From a virus: 23,610 nt of DNA. The notes under the pieces were generated by a model. The model worked only from the letters and a program-made list of their open reading frames with translations. It ran no database searches and was not told the origin of the DNA. Positions 7,467 to 14,635 of this stretch are shown one piece after another. The position numbers and the translations under genes are program-made. Position 1 is the first letter of the stretch. Every line of letters starts with the position of its first letter. The stretch lies in IMG/VR virus record IMGVR_UViG_3300010883_013602, positions 1 to 23,610 of that record. The stretch is one strand, 5' to 3'.

Positions 7467-8273
7467 ATGCAATATTCAGTGTTAGTGATACTATCAGTCT
7501 TGGCTATATTGATATTCTCAGTGTCTATCACTGAGGCATTTGCTGAAAGAGTACCAGTTGATTTGTACAAGACATTAAAACTTAGACATGATACTAATCC
7601 TACAATATGTATTTTTGAAGCTAATCCTGAAATAACAGACAAATGGAGTGATGTATTGTTAATGACAGTGTCTGGAATAAATGAATGGAGAACAACTCTA
7701 AGTTACACATACCCTGATGGTGATTGGAATATGCCATTAAAACAAGTAATATCATGGGATGACCACGCAAAAAAATCTGCTGATGATTTTAGATATTGTA
7801 ATATTATGATTAATTATGAAAAAGCATCGGGTGACTCGTCATTAGGAAACACAGGGTTACAATTTAATAAATCATATCATAAATATATGTTCATCAATGT
7901 GTTCTTAGAATCCCAAAAAAATGCAATGGTTATAAAATTAAACAACAGTGGTAATGCAACAATAACTTATGACACTTTTGAAATGCCTATGAACACAATA
8001 AAGAATATAGTAGTACATGAATTAGGTCATGCTTTAGGTCTAGGTCATTATTTCATAGGAACACCACTTATAGGATATGAGAAAAATTTTGATAGATCTG
8101 TTATGATACCAACTATTAAGCCATTTGAAGAAGACCAATCACTTATTGTTAGACCATTGGACACATTTTTACTGGGTCAATTATATGGTAATGATGGCTG
8201 GTCAGGAGCACACCCACCTCATGTAGTTAGAGAATGTTATATTCCGTATCCAACTGTTTATAGTTGTGATTGA
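7467..8273 (+). CDS. Secreted matrixin-like (metzincin) zinc metalloprotease
   Basis: 268 aa. Residues 1-26 are a signal peptide: a hydrophobic core, then AFA with predicted cleavage after A26. The catalytic site is H184-E-L-G-H188-A-L-G-L-G-H194, the full HExxHxxGxxH metzincin signature, followed by a Met-turn candidate at M213 (SVMIPT). Cys48, Cys111, Cys257 and Cys267 could form disulfides outside the cell. It should act beyond the membrane, for example on S-layer or surface glycoproteins during entry or release (inference). The length suits a bare catalytic domain without a clear pro-peptide cysteine switch. Its 3' end overlaps the convergent methyltransferase gene by 16 nt. Confidence 0.85.
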   Translation: MQYSVLVILSVLAILIFSVSITEAFAERVPVDLYKTLKLRHDTNPTICIFEANPEITDKWSDVLLMTVSGINEWRTTLSYTYPDGDWNMPLKQVISWDDHAKKSADDFRYCNIMINYEKASGDSSLGNTGLQFNKSYHKYMFINVFLESQKNAMVIKLNNSGNATITYDTFEMPMNTIKNIVVHELGHALGLGHYFIGTPLIGYEKNFDRSVMIPTIKPFEEDQSLIVRPLDTFLLGQLYGNDGWSGAHPPHVVRECYIPYPTVYSCD

Positions 8274-8731
8274 TCTGTAATGATTTTCCTAAAAACTACA
8301 CACATGTAAGCATTTCTACTCATATGTTCACTGAGTTTACCCTCATGTAGGAATCTAATTCTACCCATTATAGGATAATATGATGCATATGGTTGTATGA
8401 ATTCATGCCAATATTTACTACTACATGTGTTTGCTGGTATAATCATCATAACATTGATATTATGTTTTTTCCACTCATTACATGCTTTTTCTACAAATTT
8501 ACCTGTCATTGAATGTGGAGGATTTACCCATGCATCTACAGTCCAACTACATAAAAGACCGTCAACATTGACTCCAAAGAAATCCTGACATTTTTTATTA
8601 TCAACATTTGCACATACATCTATCTTTGGTTCTATAGCATGTGTGAAACAAAGTTCTTTGTATAATTGTGTAGGTGTCTCATAGTCATCACTTAATGACA
8701 GTTTGCTTCTAGGTTTTTGATGTAGTTCCAA
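8258..8731 (-). CDS. Phage-type DNA N6-adenine methyltransferase (Dam family)
   Basis: 157 aa. The DDYETPxxL motif (15-23), DVCA with a following N-K-K-C segment (38-48), DGLLCSWTVDAWVNPPHS with the catalytic NPPH (about 69-72) and a MIIPA...YWHE stretch match the compact phage DNA adenine methylase family (PF05869-like). It methylates adenine in viral DNA, possibly for restriction evasion or packaging control. The only start that includes the conserved N-terminus is TTG 8731, which lies within the ACTAGT element of the opposite-strand promoter. Confidence 0.85.
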   Translation of the reverse strand: MELHQKPRSKLSLSDDYETPTQLYKELCFTHAIEPKIDVCANVDNKKCQDFFGVNVDGLLCSWTVDAWVNPPHSMTGKFVEKACNEWKKHNINVMMIIPANTCSSKYWHEFIQPYASYYPIMGRIRFLHEGKLSEHMSRNAYMCVVFRKIITDQSQL

Positions 8732-8748
8732 CTAGTAACTCTTATAAA
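8731..8748 (+). promoter_or_regulatory. ACTAGTAA-TATA promoter, copy 1
   Basis: ACTAGTAACT followed by CTTATAAA; TATA centre about 26 nt before ATG 8771. CTTATAAAG reads as CTTTATAAG on the other strand, so it could also serve leftward transcription toward the methyltransferase, though the spacing to TTG 8731 is short. Confidence 0.75.
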
Positions 8749-8770
8749 GAAGTAACTAATAAGACTTGTT

Positions 8771-9178
8771 ATGGGAACAACAATAAGTGCAAAGTTTGAT
8801 GGATCTTGTAAGATCTGTGGAGAATCTTGGAGTATAGGTAAACAAATATTTTACCAAAAAACACCAAAGGCTATCTGTGTTGATAAAGACTGTTTCTTAC
8901 AACAGGGAGGCACAGTTGGTGATTTTAAACAAAAAGCATTCGGAAACCCCTCAAATATAATCATAACACAAATACCAGAAGTTAAGGTCTCAGAAGACAC
9001 TATAAAAATTGGTAAGTTATGGCAACAGTATTTTAAAGAGGCACACGAATTAACCAAGATGGTTTATCCAAAAGAAGACGTTCAGAGCGATAGGTTTGGT
9101 ATGATTAGACAAACTGTATTGAATCAACTAGTACACCTAGCTGGTGTTGTAGTTGCAAAACAAAATAGTTTAGATTAG
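8771..9178 (+). CDS. Zinc-ribbon protein of unknown function, 135 aa
   Basis: Leaderless ATG start, 26 nt after the TATA box. The N-terminal domain has C13-x2-C16...C36-x4-C41 around a GESWSIGKQIFY hairpin, a zinc-binding cap of the type found at the start of several phage-encoded DNA-associated proteins. Residues 80-135 are helical, with no catalytic motif (KLWQQYFKEAHELTK, then a second helix). It opens the ACTAGTAA-controlled part of the genome and lies close to replication genes, so a DNA transaction role is plausible but unproven. Confidence 0.65.
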   Translation: MGTTISAKFDGSCKICGESWSIGKQIFYQKTPKAICVDKDCFLQQGGTVGDFKQKAFGNPSNIIITQIPEVKVSEDTIKIGKLWQQYFKEAHELTKMVYPKEDVQSDRFGMIRQTVLNQLVHLAGVVVAKQNSLD

Positions 9179-9179
9179 T

Positions 9180-9196
9180 ACTAGAAACCCTTATAT
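9180..9196 (+). promoter_or_regulatory. ACTAGTAA-TATA promoter, copy 2 (variant ACTAGAAA)
   Basis: ACTAGAAACC-CTTATAT directly after the stop of the previous gene; TATA centre 27 nt before ATG 9220. Confidence 0.7.
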
Positions 9197-9219
9197 CCTA
9201 GTATATCAATAGGCTATTA

Positions 9220-9570
9220 ATGAATGTTTCAGAAGTACTGGATATTTCCAGTTCACAAGGAGATCACTCTACTCCATTGGAAGTAGGGGAAAAAATTGTC
9301 ATTCAGAGTTTCAATATCAAACATGTTGAACAACTTGGTGCTGATGTAGCAGAAATCAAAACTACAGATGGACTAAGACACTCATTTGCAAAAGCAGTTG
9401 TCGGTCAAGCAAAATCCGATTACTGGATTGATGTAGTTGAGAAATGTGTTGATAAAGATGCATCTGACGGACTCGACTGTTATGTTGTTGAACGTATCTC
9501 GGATAAAACTGATAGACCTATGATTTGTTTATCTATGTTTCCGAAGAACCAAAAGAAAAAGCAACAATAA
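9220..9570 (+). CDS. Hypothetical protein, 116 aa, beta-rich
   Basis: Leaderless ATG start. The sequence alternates short beta-type stretches (EKIVIQSFNIKHV, DVAEIKTTDG, YVVERISDK) and ends in a basic KNQKKKQQ tail. The layout is compatible with a small beta-barrel or OB-like fold that contacts nucleic acid, but no signature confirms it. A T-run immediately after the stop suggests its own terminator and a single-gene transcript. Confidence 0.6.
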   Translation: MNVSEVLDISSSQGDHSTPLEVGEKIVIQSFNIKHVEQLGADVAEIKTTDGLRHSFAKAVVGQAKSDYWIDVVEKCVDKDASDGLDCYVVERISDKTDRPMICLSMFPKNQKKKQQ

Positions 9571-9575
9571 CTTCC

Positions 9576-9583
9576 TTTTTTTT
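9576..9583 (+). terminator. T-run after the 9220-9570 gene
   Basis: Eight consecutive T residues begin 6 nt after the stop codon, in a C/T-rich then TTA-repeat context. Archaeal RNA polymerase commonly terminates at such runs. There is no hairpin. Confidence 0.4.
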
Positions 9584-9592
9584 ATTATTATT

Positions 9593-9691
9593 ATGATTCC
9601 TAAAGATTGTATGAAATGTGGAGCAAATGTTGTAGAAACAAAATCACAAAGTAAAATATTAATATGTGAAATATGTGAGTATGTGCAATAA
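9593..9691 (+). CDS. Mini zinc-ribbon protein, 32 aa
   Basis: ATG-initiated frame with C6-x2-C9 and C25-x2-C28, one complete four-cysteine ribbon. Its stop TAA overlaps the next ATG (TAATG), which argues for translation and coupling. No good TATA box at 26 nt; it may be read through from the upstream transcript. Confidence 0.55.
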   Translation: MIPKDCMKCGANVVETKSQSKILICEICEYVQ

Positions 9692-9807
9692 TGAATCAAG
9701 AATGTCCTAAATGTGGATTTGAAATGAAGAATATGACAACCTGTCATTTAATATGCCCTAATTGTGGCTCACACCTAGATTGTTCAGATAAAGGCAGTTT
9801 TTGGTAG
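9691..9807 (+). CDS. Mini zinc-ribbon protein, 38 aa
   Basis: Translationally coupled to the previous mini-gene. C5-P-K-C8, C18, C22-P-N-C25 and C31 are present; CPxCG knuckles on both sides make a rubredoxin-like or transcription-factor-type ribbon. It ends two bases before the next ACTAGTAA promoter. Function unknown. Confidence 0.6.
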   Translation: MNQECPKCGFEMKNMTTCHLICPNCGSHLDCSDKGSFW

Positions 9808-9825
9808 ACTAGTAAATCTTATATA
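9808..9825 (+). promoter_or_regulatory. ACTAGTAA-TATA promoter, copy 3
   Basis: ACTAGTAAATCTTATATA, identical over 18 nt to the copy at 11957-11974. The TATA centre is about 28 nt before ATG 9851. Confidence 0.8.
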
Positions 9826-9850
9826 CTTGTTAATTTGATGTAAGTGTAGA

Positions 9851-10378
9851 ATGAAGATTAATTTTTCAACTGAAAATATAAATAAAAAAGAATATGAGAG
9901 ATTAATATTACATTATATTTATGAACATTATCACCACACAGATCATACTAGATTACAGAAACAGGATGACTGGACTATTAATATTAAAAGAACAGACCAA
10001 TATAATCAAAAATTTTATAGTGATGACCCAAGATTAGCAGAGTTAGATTTTAGTATTCCTCATGGGGTTACTGGTGAAGGTGAAGTTGTATGTTATATTA
10101 CAGATAATCCAAACAATATGGTTACATTACAAAACATGTCTGTAATATGTCATGAATTAGCACATATGATACTTATGATATACTTTAGAGATAGAATTAC
10201 TGAGATGAGACATAACGATTTTCATGGTAAAAAGGGTGATAAACGCAAGTTTTTTAGCTGTGAAGTGCATGATAGGGTCACAGAAGGTAGGGTAAAACAG
10301 TTCAGATATAGGTTTACAAGATATATTGGTGTAGATATATCTGATTTAACGAATACTAGGAAACAAAGAAGACATTGA
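9851..10378 (+). CDS. HEXXH metallopeptidase-like protein, 175 aa
   Basis: H101-E-L-A-H105 within VICHELAHMILMI, preceded by a hydrophobic helix. H121 or H125 (RHNDFHGKKGDK) is a candidate third ligand. No signal peptide, so it should act inside the host. The N-terminal ~90 residues are beta-rich with no known domain. Possible roles are prohead maturation or degradation of a host protein (inference). The stop overlaps the TTG of the next gene. Confidence 0.65.
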   Translation: MKINFSTENINKKEYERLILHYIYEHYHHTDHTRLQKQDDWTINIKRTDQYNQKFYSDDPRLAELDFSIPHGVTGEGEVVCYITDNPNNMVTLQNMSVICHELAHMILMIYFRDRITEMRHNDFHGKKGDKRKFFSCEVHDRVTEGRVKQFRYRFTRYIGVDISDLTNTRKQRRH

Positions 10379-10674
10379 AGTGGGAACAATTACCAAATGG
10401 TAAATGGAAACCATTAAAAGAATTTAAAAAAAGTGCTGATGGTAAATATTCACCCGATGATCCAGTCTATAAGGCAAGGGCATTAAAAGCAATGAAAAAA
10501 GTAATTCTAAATTGTGATGTTTGTGGTAATTCAACATTAGCAGAACCATGTGTACATCATTTACCAGATGGATATCAAAATGAAATGAGGAAAAAATCCT
10601 ATAGGAAAGCAATGAAAGATTCTAAATCAATAACTGATAAAAAAACAAATGGAGTATTAACTAGTAACTCTTAA
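10375..10674 (+). CDS. Small basic zinc protein, 99 aa
   Basis: TTG 10375 overlaps the TGA of the metallopeptidase gene (TTGA), and the product starts MKWEQLPNGKWKPL. A central knuckle C47-x2-C50...C59-x-H-H is a plausible zinc site flanked by lysine-rich helices. The last residues, TSNS, are encoded by the next ACTAGTAA promoter, so the 3' end of this gene is shaped by that element. Function unknown; basic composition suggests nucleic-acid binding. Confidence 0.55.
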   Translation: MKWEQLPNGKWKPLKEFKKSADGKYSPDDPVYKARALKAMKKVILNCDVCGNSTLAEPCVHHLPDGYQNEMRKKSYRKAMKDSKSITDKKTNGVLTSNS

Positions 10675-10678
10675 ATAG
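10660..10678 (+). promoter_or_regulatory. ACTAGTAA-TATA promoter, copy 4
   Basis: ACTAGTAACTCTTAAATAG lies across the end of the preceding coding region; TATA centre 26 nt before ATG 10699. Confidence 0.8.
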
Positions 10679-10698
10679 ATAGAGTTGGTGTATGGATT

Positions 10699-11502
10699 AT
10701 GGTATTTGCAAAGAAATGGACAATAGACCTTGAAAAAAAGGATGATATAGTACACTTAGAACCACTAAGTGATATTCATATCGGGCATGTAGGTTTTGAT
10801 GAGGAACTTTATAAAAAACGAATTAAAGCCATTGCTAAAGATGACAATAGGTATACATTATTTATGGGAGATCAGTTGGATGCAATAACTACATTCGATA
10901 AAAGATTTAACCCTGATATGTCAGTAGAACATGATGTTGATAATCAGAGAAAAGTTTGGCAAACATTATCTCAACCATTAATAGATGTTCATCATCATTC
11001 AAATAATGAGAAAATTGGAGGGCTTCTGCATGGAAATCACGAATATAATATTAGAGAAATAACTAGAGCATATATTGAGAATCAATTTTGTGAACCAAAT
11101 GGTATTCAGTTTCTTGGTAGTAGAGCAATTATAGGTTTAGAAATAACTTATAAAAAGAAAGTTATGGGTCAATGGACTATATTAGCAATACATGGTTCAG
11201 GTGGTGGTAAACCAGAAAGAATGTTTGATCAGATGAAAAAGAACGTCTATGCAGATATATTCCTTTGTGGTCACTTACATCAAAAACGTTATACACCAGA
11301 AATGGTAAATGACTTTGACTTTGAGACTGGTAAACGATGGGAAAGAGAAATTCACCTAGTAAATGCTGGTACTTTCTGTCACACAGTAGTAGACCAGACC
11401 GATGGTTATATGGATAGGAAAAATGAATTAGTATATGGTCAAACAGGTACAGCAACTTTGTCAATCGATGCAATGAATGGTAAGGTGGTTGGACATATCT
11501 AG
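10699..11502 (+). CDS. Calcineurin-like metallophosphoesterase
   Basis: 267 aa with all the family's metal motifs in order: D25-x-H27 (SDIHIGH), G57-D58 (MGDQLD), G112-N-H-E115, H165 (AIHGSGGG) and G191-H-L-H194. This is a two-metal phosphodiesterase or phosphatase fold; viral members act on DNA, RNA ends or nucleotides. It has no MRE11-type capping domain and no partner Rad50 gene, so an SbcD role is not supported. Leaderless ATG 10699; an out-of-frame ATG lies at 10692. The winged-helix gene overlaps its 3' end by 26 nt. Confidence 0.85.
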   Translation: MVFAKKWTIDLEKKDDIVHLEPLSDIHIGHVGFDEELYKKRIKAIAKDDNRYTLFMGDQLDAITTFDKRFNPDMSVEHDVDNQRKVWQTLSQPLIDVHHHSNNEKIGGLLHGNHEYNIREITRAYIENQFCEPNGIQFLGSRAIIGLEITYKKKVMGQWTILAIHGSGGGKPERMFDQMKKNVYADIFLCGHLHQKRYTPEMVNDFDFETGKRWEREIHLVNAGTFCHTVVDQTDGYMDRKNELVYGQTGTATLSIDAMNGKVVGHI

Positions 11503-11743
11503 GATAGTTCGTAACAATAAACGTACCCTAGATACTCAGATTCCTTCACCAATTCGTGTACCAAGAGTAAAAAACACTGATAAAGTTATAGAAACATTAG
11601 AATATTCTAAATGTCCGTTGACTTTTACAGAAATATTATCAACTACTAAGATAAAAAGTAGTGGTAACTTACACAATGTTTTAAGAAACCTTATAAACGA
11701 TAATAGAATTTCAAGGAATTCTGACTTATATAATCTCATATAA
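11477..11743 (+). CDS. Winged-helix DNA-binding protein, 88 aa
   Basis: ATG 11477 lies within the end of the phosphoesterase gene. Residues about 34-88 show a helix (DKVIETLEYSKCPLTF), a turn, a recognition helix (SGNLHNVLRNLINDNRI) and a wing/strand end (SRNSDLYNLI), the pattern of a compact winged helix. Residues 1-33 are basic (RIVRNNKRT, PSPIRVPRVK). Likely a transcription regulator; no cysteine and no other domain. The stop TAA abuts copy 5 of the promoter element. Confidence 0.6.
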   Translation: MVRWLDISRIVRNNKRTLDTQIPSPIRVPRVKNTDKVIETLEYSKCPLTFTEILSTTKIKSSGNLHNVLRNLINDNRISRNSDLYNLI

Positions 11744-11760
11744 CTAGCAATTCTTAAATA
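11743..11760 (+). promoter_or_regulatory. ACTAGTAA-TATA promoter, copy 5 (variant ACTAGCAA)
   Basis: ACTAGCAATTCTTAAATA starting on the last base of the previous stop codon; TATA centre about 25 nt before ATG 11782. Confidence 0.75.
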
Positions 11761-11781
11761 CCCTAATTGTGTTAACATTAC

Positions 11782-11952
11782 ATGTTTATCGAGATTTCAT
11801 GGAAAAATAAAAAAGGAGACACCTTACGATCATTTATAGAGTCAACTAAGGTGCAAGGTTTCATTAATTCTTTCGTTGAAAGAGAGGTAGAACCAACACT
11901 AACAATGCCTGATGAAGTAACATTAGAGTCACAACCAGTATTGCAAGCATAA
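11782..11952 (+). CDS. Hypothetical protein, 56 aa
   Basis: Leaderless ATG at the distance predicted by the TATA box. The product (MFIEISWKNKKGDTLRSFIE...) has a short beta-strand followed by a helix (STKVQGFINSFVEREV) and an acidic tail ending VTLESQPVLQA. No family recognised. Its own promoter, the absence of other genes on that transcript, and the following promoter 5 nt after its stop make it a credible single small gene. Confidence 0.6.
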   Translation: MFIEISWKNKKGDTLRSFIESTKVQGFINSFVEREVEPTLTMPDEVTLESQPVLQA

Positions 11953-11956
11953 AATC

Positions 11957-11974
11957 ACTAGTAAATCTTATATA
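11957..11974 (+). promoter_or_regulatory. ACTAGTAA-TATA promoter, copy 6, with no ORF downstream
   Basis: ACTAGTAAATCTTATATA, identical to copy 3. The predicted transcription start is about 11997. The next protein gene, 12351, has its own promoter, so this one appears to drive the structured RNA at 11997-12150. Confidence 0.8.
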
Positions 11975-11996
11975 CTAGTTACACACTCTATTTTTT

Positions 11997-12150
11997 GTCT
12001 GTCAGGGATTATCCTAATACGATAGCTCTCTTAAGACAACTAACCAACATAGGAAAGAACGAAAAGGGAATCCATCGGTTAGTGGATAACTGCCCTGAGT
12101 AGGCGAAATATATCGGTAAAAGGTGTAGAGGCACTATTACTTATTTCTCA
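11997..12150 (+). ncRNA. Candidate structured non-coding RNA with pseudoknot
   Basis: A viral promoter points into a stretch without a credible ORF that folds well by eye. P1 pairs 12003-12007 with 12093-12097 (CAGGG/CCCTG) and continues, after a small internal loop, as 12009-12014 with 12084-12089 (TTATCC/GGATAA). P2 pairs 12039-12045 with 12077-12083 (ACTAACC/GGTTAGT) and abuts P1. In the 3' domain, 12105-12110 pairs with 12142-12147 (GAAATA/TATTTC) and 12116-12119 with 12137-12140. The bulge TATCG (12111-12115) complements CGATA at 12020-12024, a possible pseudoknot. The predicted 5' end falls just before P1. I do not recognise the class; it is not a tRNA, 5S rRNA or standard RNase P RNA. 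Confidence 0.65.
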
Positions 12151-12163
12151 ATTCCTATCTTAA

Positions 12164-12170
12164 TTTTTTT
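12164..12170 (+). terminator. T-run terminator of the candidate RNA gene
   Basis: A run of seven T residues about 15 nt after the last predicted helix of the candidate RNA, in the expected place for archaeal termination. Confidence 0.45.
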
Positions 12171-12174
12171 CAAA

Positions 12175-12275
12175 GGTTAACTAAACTAATAACTAACTCA
12201 TTTTATTAGCTATTAACTAACTCTAAACATTAACTAACTCCTTGATCTATCTCTTAACTATTAACTTAACTAATA
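12175..12275. repeat. G-poor iterated TTAACTAACTC repeats; candidate origin region
   Basis: TAACTAACTC occurs exactly three times (12190-12199, 12214-12223, 12231-12240), and TTAACTA/TTAACTTAA variants fill the surroundings (for example 12177, 12254, 12261). The top strand is almost free of G for about 100 nt. The tract lies between the RNA gene and the MCM operon. Iterated short repeats in an AT-rich, strand-asymmetric tract beside the replicative helicase are typical of replication origins; function here is inference. Confidence 0.5.
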
Positions 12276-12311
12276 AAAATTTCAATGTTAATACATTATT
12301 AGCTAACATCT

Positions 12312-12330
12312 ACTAGTAAGCCTTTTATAT
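12312..12330 (+). promoter_or_regulatory. ACTAGTAA-TATA promoter, copy 7 (replication operon)
   Basis: ACTAGTAAGCCTTTTATAT; TATA centre about 25 nt before ATG 12351. It drives the DNA-binding protein-MCM-RadA operon. Confidence 0.8.
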
Positions 12331-12350
12331 CATACTAGAATAAAGGTAGC

Positions 12351-12683
12351 ATGCAGTTCAATCGAAACACAGTAACACTGTCAGTAAGTCAAAATGCAAT
12401 TCCTATTTTTGAATCGCTAAACCAGATCAAACCTGAGAATGTCAGTTTTAGTCTATTTTTAGCAGAAGTTGCAAATGACTTTGTACAAAAGAATAGAAAG
12501 TCAGCAAAGTTAACAGACTTTGATCATGAGGATGTAACAGCAGAATTACCACTGTTCTATGCCAGTATATCAAAATGGGAAAAACATGTATGTGCTTTAG
12601 ATGCTGAGGACTTTAAGAAATTACAGAGACGATTATCTCAACTAGGAAATCTAATAAGCAAGGAAACTGAGAAACGATTATGA
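12351..12683 (+). CDS. Small putative DNA-binding protein (RHH-like), 110 aa, upstream of mcm
   Basis: Leaderless ATG. The start reads as a strand (NTVTLSVS) and two helices (NAIPIFESLNQI, SFSLFLAEVANDFVQKN), an RHH-like arrangement, followed by a helical C-terminal region (FKKLQRRLSQLGNLISK). It is co-translated with mcm through ATGA. A protein binding the adjacent repeats at 12175-12275 as an initiator or as an autoregulator would fit this position (inference). Assignment to RHH is by pattern only. Confidence 0.55.
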   Translation: MQFNRNTVTLSVSQNAIPIFESLNQIKPENVSFSLFLAEVANDFVQKNRKSAKLTDFDHEDVTAELPLFYASISKWEKHVCALDAEDFKKLQRRLSQLGNLISKETEKRL

Positions 12684-14635
12684 TGACCATGACCGATTCA
12701 GCAGTTCAAGATGCTATATATGAAATCCTTAATTATAGAGAATGGAATGATAAGTTATCAGGATTAAGACCTACTGATACTGTCACAATAGACATATCTG
12801 ATGAAAAATTCATCGATCTATACATTCAACGTCAAGGTGACTTTATTACATTACTAAGACAAGCAATATACAGAGTATTACAGCAAAGATTTGTAGGCGT
12901 GGATATACCTACAGCCTTTGGTTCATTAAAAATCAAACTTACATCTGGTGATGTCATACATATGAGGGAAATTAACTCTAAAAAGGAGGGTGAAACCATA
13001 TGTTTTGAAGCTACAGTTATTGCAACTGATGCACCAAAAACCTATATCAAGACTGCCGAAATGGAATGTGCAAAATGTTTTACTACAGAGAAAGTAACAT
13101 GTGGTTTTGACAGAACATTACCTACCTTATTTTGTATGAGTTCTGGTTGTGGTAGGTCTAAAATGGATGTTACTAAGAAGGGTATTCTAACAGATGATAT
13201 TCAAACAATATTATTACAACAACCATTAGAGAATGCAGACAACAATTCACCAATACTATTCTATGGTAAACTAATAGGTGATAATGTAGGTACTTCTTTT
13301 ATCGGACAGAGAAAAAGAATAGTTGGTATATTTAGATCAGTTATTAAACCAAAAGATGAAGAACATGAAGTCATTATTGATATACTATCAATAAATGATC
13401 TGGATGATAATAGAGATCTCGTACCTACTCATGAAGAGAAACTAAAACTATTAAAGGAATGTAAAGATGATGACTTTGTTGAGAAACTAATTCATAGTTA
13501 TGCACCTGATATTTTTGGGTATGATGACATTAAACTGTCATGTTTGCTCCAATTAGTAGGGGGTGTCAAGACAAAGAAGAGGGGTGACATCAATATTTTA
13601 CTAGTGGGTGACCCATCAATGGCAAAATCTGAACTGTTAAAGTATGGTAAAAGTATAACACAAAAATCAGTATACACCTCTGGTAGAGGTTCTACAAGTG
13701 CTGGACTAACTATCGGTATGGTAAAATTATCTGATGGTAGAATGGTAGCACAAGCTGGTGTATTACCTCTCTGTTCAGGTGGATATGCATTCATAGATGA
13801 GTTTGATAAGATGAATAAAGATGATAGATCTTCCATGCATGAAGCAATGGAGCAACAAACAGTAAGTATTGCAAAAGCAGGGATATCTTTAACACTTGAT
13901 GCAAAAACAAGTATTATGGCAGCAGCAAATCCAAAATTTGGTAACTATGATCCAGACCTATCATTAATGGATAACATAAACATACCTAGTCCATTACTGT
14001 CAAGATTTGATTTGATATGGTTAATTAGAGATGCTGTAAATGTAACAGAGGATTTACAAAAAGCTAATCACATACTTGATGGGTTTGATAATACTCAGAA
14101 AGACAGTGAATGTAGATTTACTGATCGTGAACTTACAGCATTTATTAATGAAGCAAAAAAATGCACACCAAAAATTACCAAAGAAGTGAGGGATGAGATA
14201 GTAAGTATATATGAAAAACTCAGACAATCAACTGATAAGGAATTAAATGTAGGTATTAGACAGCTTGAAGCCATGATTAGATTATCAATGGCTCATGCTA
14301 AACTAAGGTTTAGAGACTCTGTAGAAATTGATGATATTAATGCAGTTAAAGGTCTATTAGTAAAGATGTTTGATAACTTTAACATTGATATCTTACAAAA
14401 TAAGAGCTCACAACAGACACTTATTGGTAGTTCTGGTAGAATGTCTAAACAACAATTACACCTACACATATGGGATCAATGTAAGGATAGTGATGGATGT
14501 GTTAAAATGAACGAGTTCTTTAAAAGACTTGCATCCGAAGGTATAGATGAGTTGGAAAGACAAAAGATATTCGGTAACTGGGAAAAAACTAATCAAATAA
14601 AGGTGATGTCAAATGGTACGTGGAAAAGAACATAA
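12680..14635 (+). CDS. mcm: MCM replicative DNA helicase
   Basis: 651 aa. N-terminal domain with a zinc site C130-x2-C133...C152-x4-C157. AAA+ domain with Walker A G310-D-P-S-M-A-K-S317, Walker B FIDEFD (D373/E374), sensor 1 around AAANP (414-418) and arginine finger S441-R-F. A C-terminal winged-helix region follows residue 580 (QLHLHIWDQCKDSDGCVKMNEFF). MCM forms a hexamer that unwinds DNA 3' to 5'. Length is close to that of cellular archaeal MCM, so it appears intact. It is co-translated with the small protein before it and overlaps radA by 23 nt. Its presence suggests the virus drives its own replication fork; no polymerase or primase gene is in the window. Confidence 0.95.
   Translation: MMTMTDSAVQDAIYEILNYREWNDKLSGLRPTDTVTIDISDEKFIDLYIQRQGDFITLLRQAIYRVLQQRFVGVDIPTAFGSLKIKLTSGDVIHMREINSKKEGETICFEATVIATDAPKTYIKTAEMECAKCFTTEKVTCGFDRTLPTLFCMSSGCGRSKMDVTKKGILTDDIQTILLQQPLENADNNSPILFYGKLIGDNVGTSFIGQRKRIVGIFRSVIKPKDEEHEVIIDILSINDLDDNRDLVPTHEEKLKLLKECKDDDFVEKLIHSYAPDIFGYDDIKLSCLLQLVGGVKTKKRGDINILLVGDPSMAKSELLKYGKSITQKSVYTSGRGSTSAGLTIGMVKLSDGRMVAQAGVLPLCSGGYAFIDEFDKMNKDDRSSMHEAMEQQTVSIAKAGISLTLDAKTSIMAAANPKFGNYDPDLSLMDNINIPSPLLSRFDLIWLIRDAVNVTEDLQKANHILDGFDNTQKDSECRFTDRELTAFINEAKKCTPKITKEVRDEIVSIYEKLRQSTDKELNVGIRQLEAMIRLSMAHAKLRFRDSVEIDDINAVKGLLVKMFDNFNIDILQNKSSQQTLIGSSGRMSKQQLHLHIWDQCKDSDGCVKMNEFFKRLASEGIDELERQKIFGNWEKTNQIKVMSNGTWKRT

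Noticed and set aside
10699-11502. SbcD/Mre11 nuclease
   Set aside because: Motifs fit the general calcineurin-like family only; there is no capping domain and no Rad50-type ATPase next to it.
11997-12150. RNase P RNA or other known structured RNA
   Set aside because: GGAAAGAAC recalls the conserved GGAAAG of RNase P, but the matching partner segment and overall length are missing, and helices are arranged differently.
13498-13836. Minus-strand frame of 112 codons inside mcm
   Set aside because: Shadow of the conserved MCM AAA+ region; no promoter or recognisable product.
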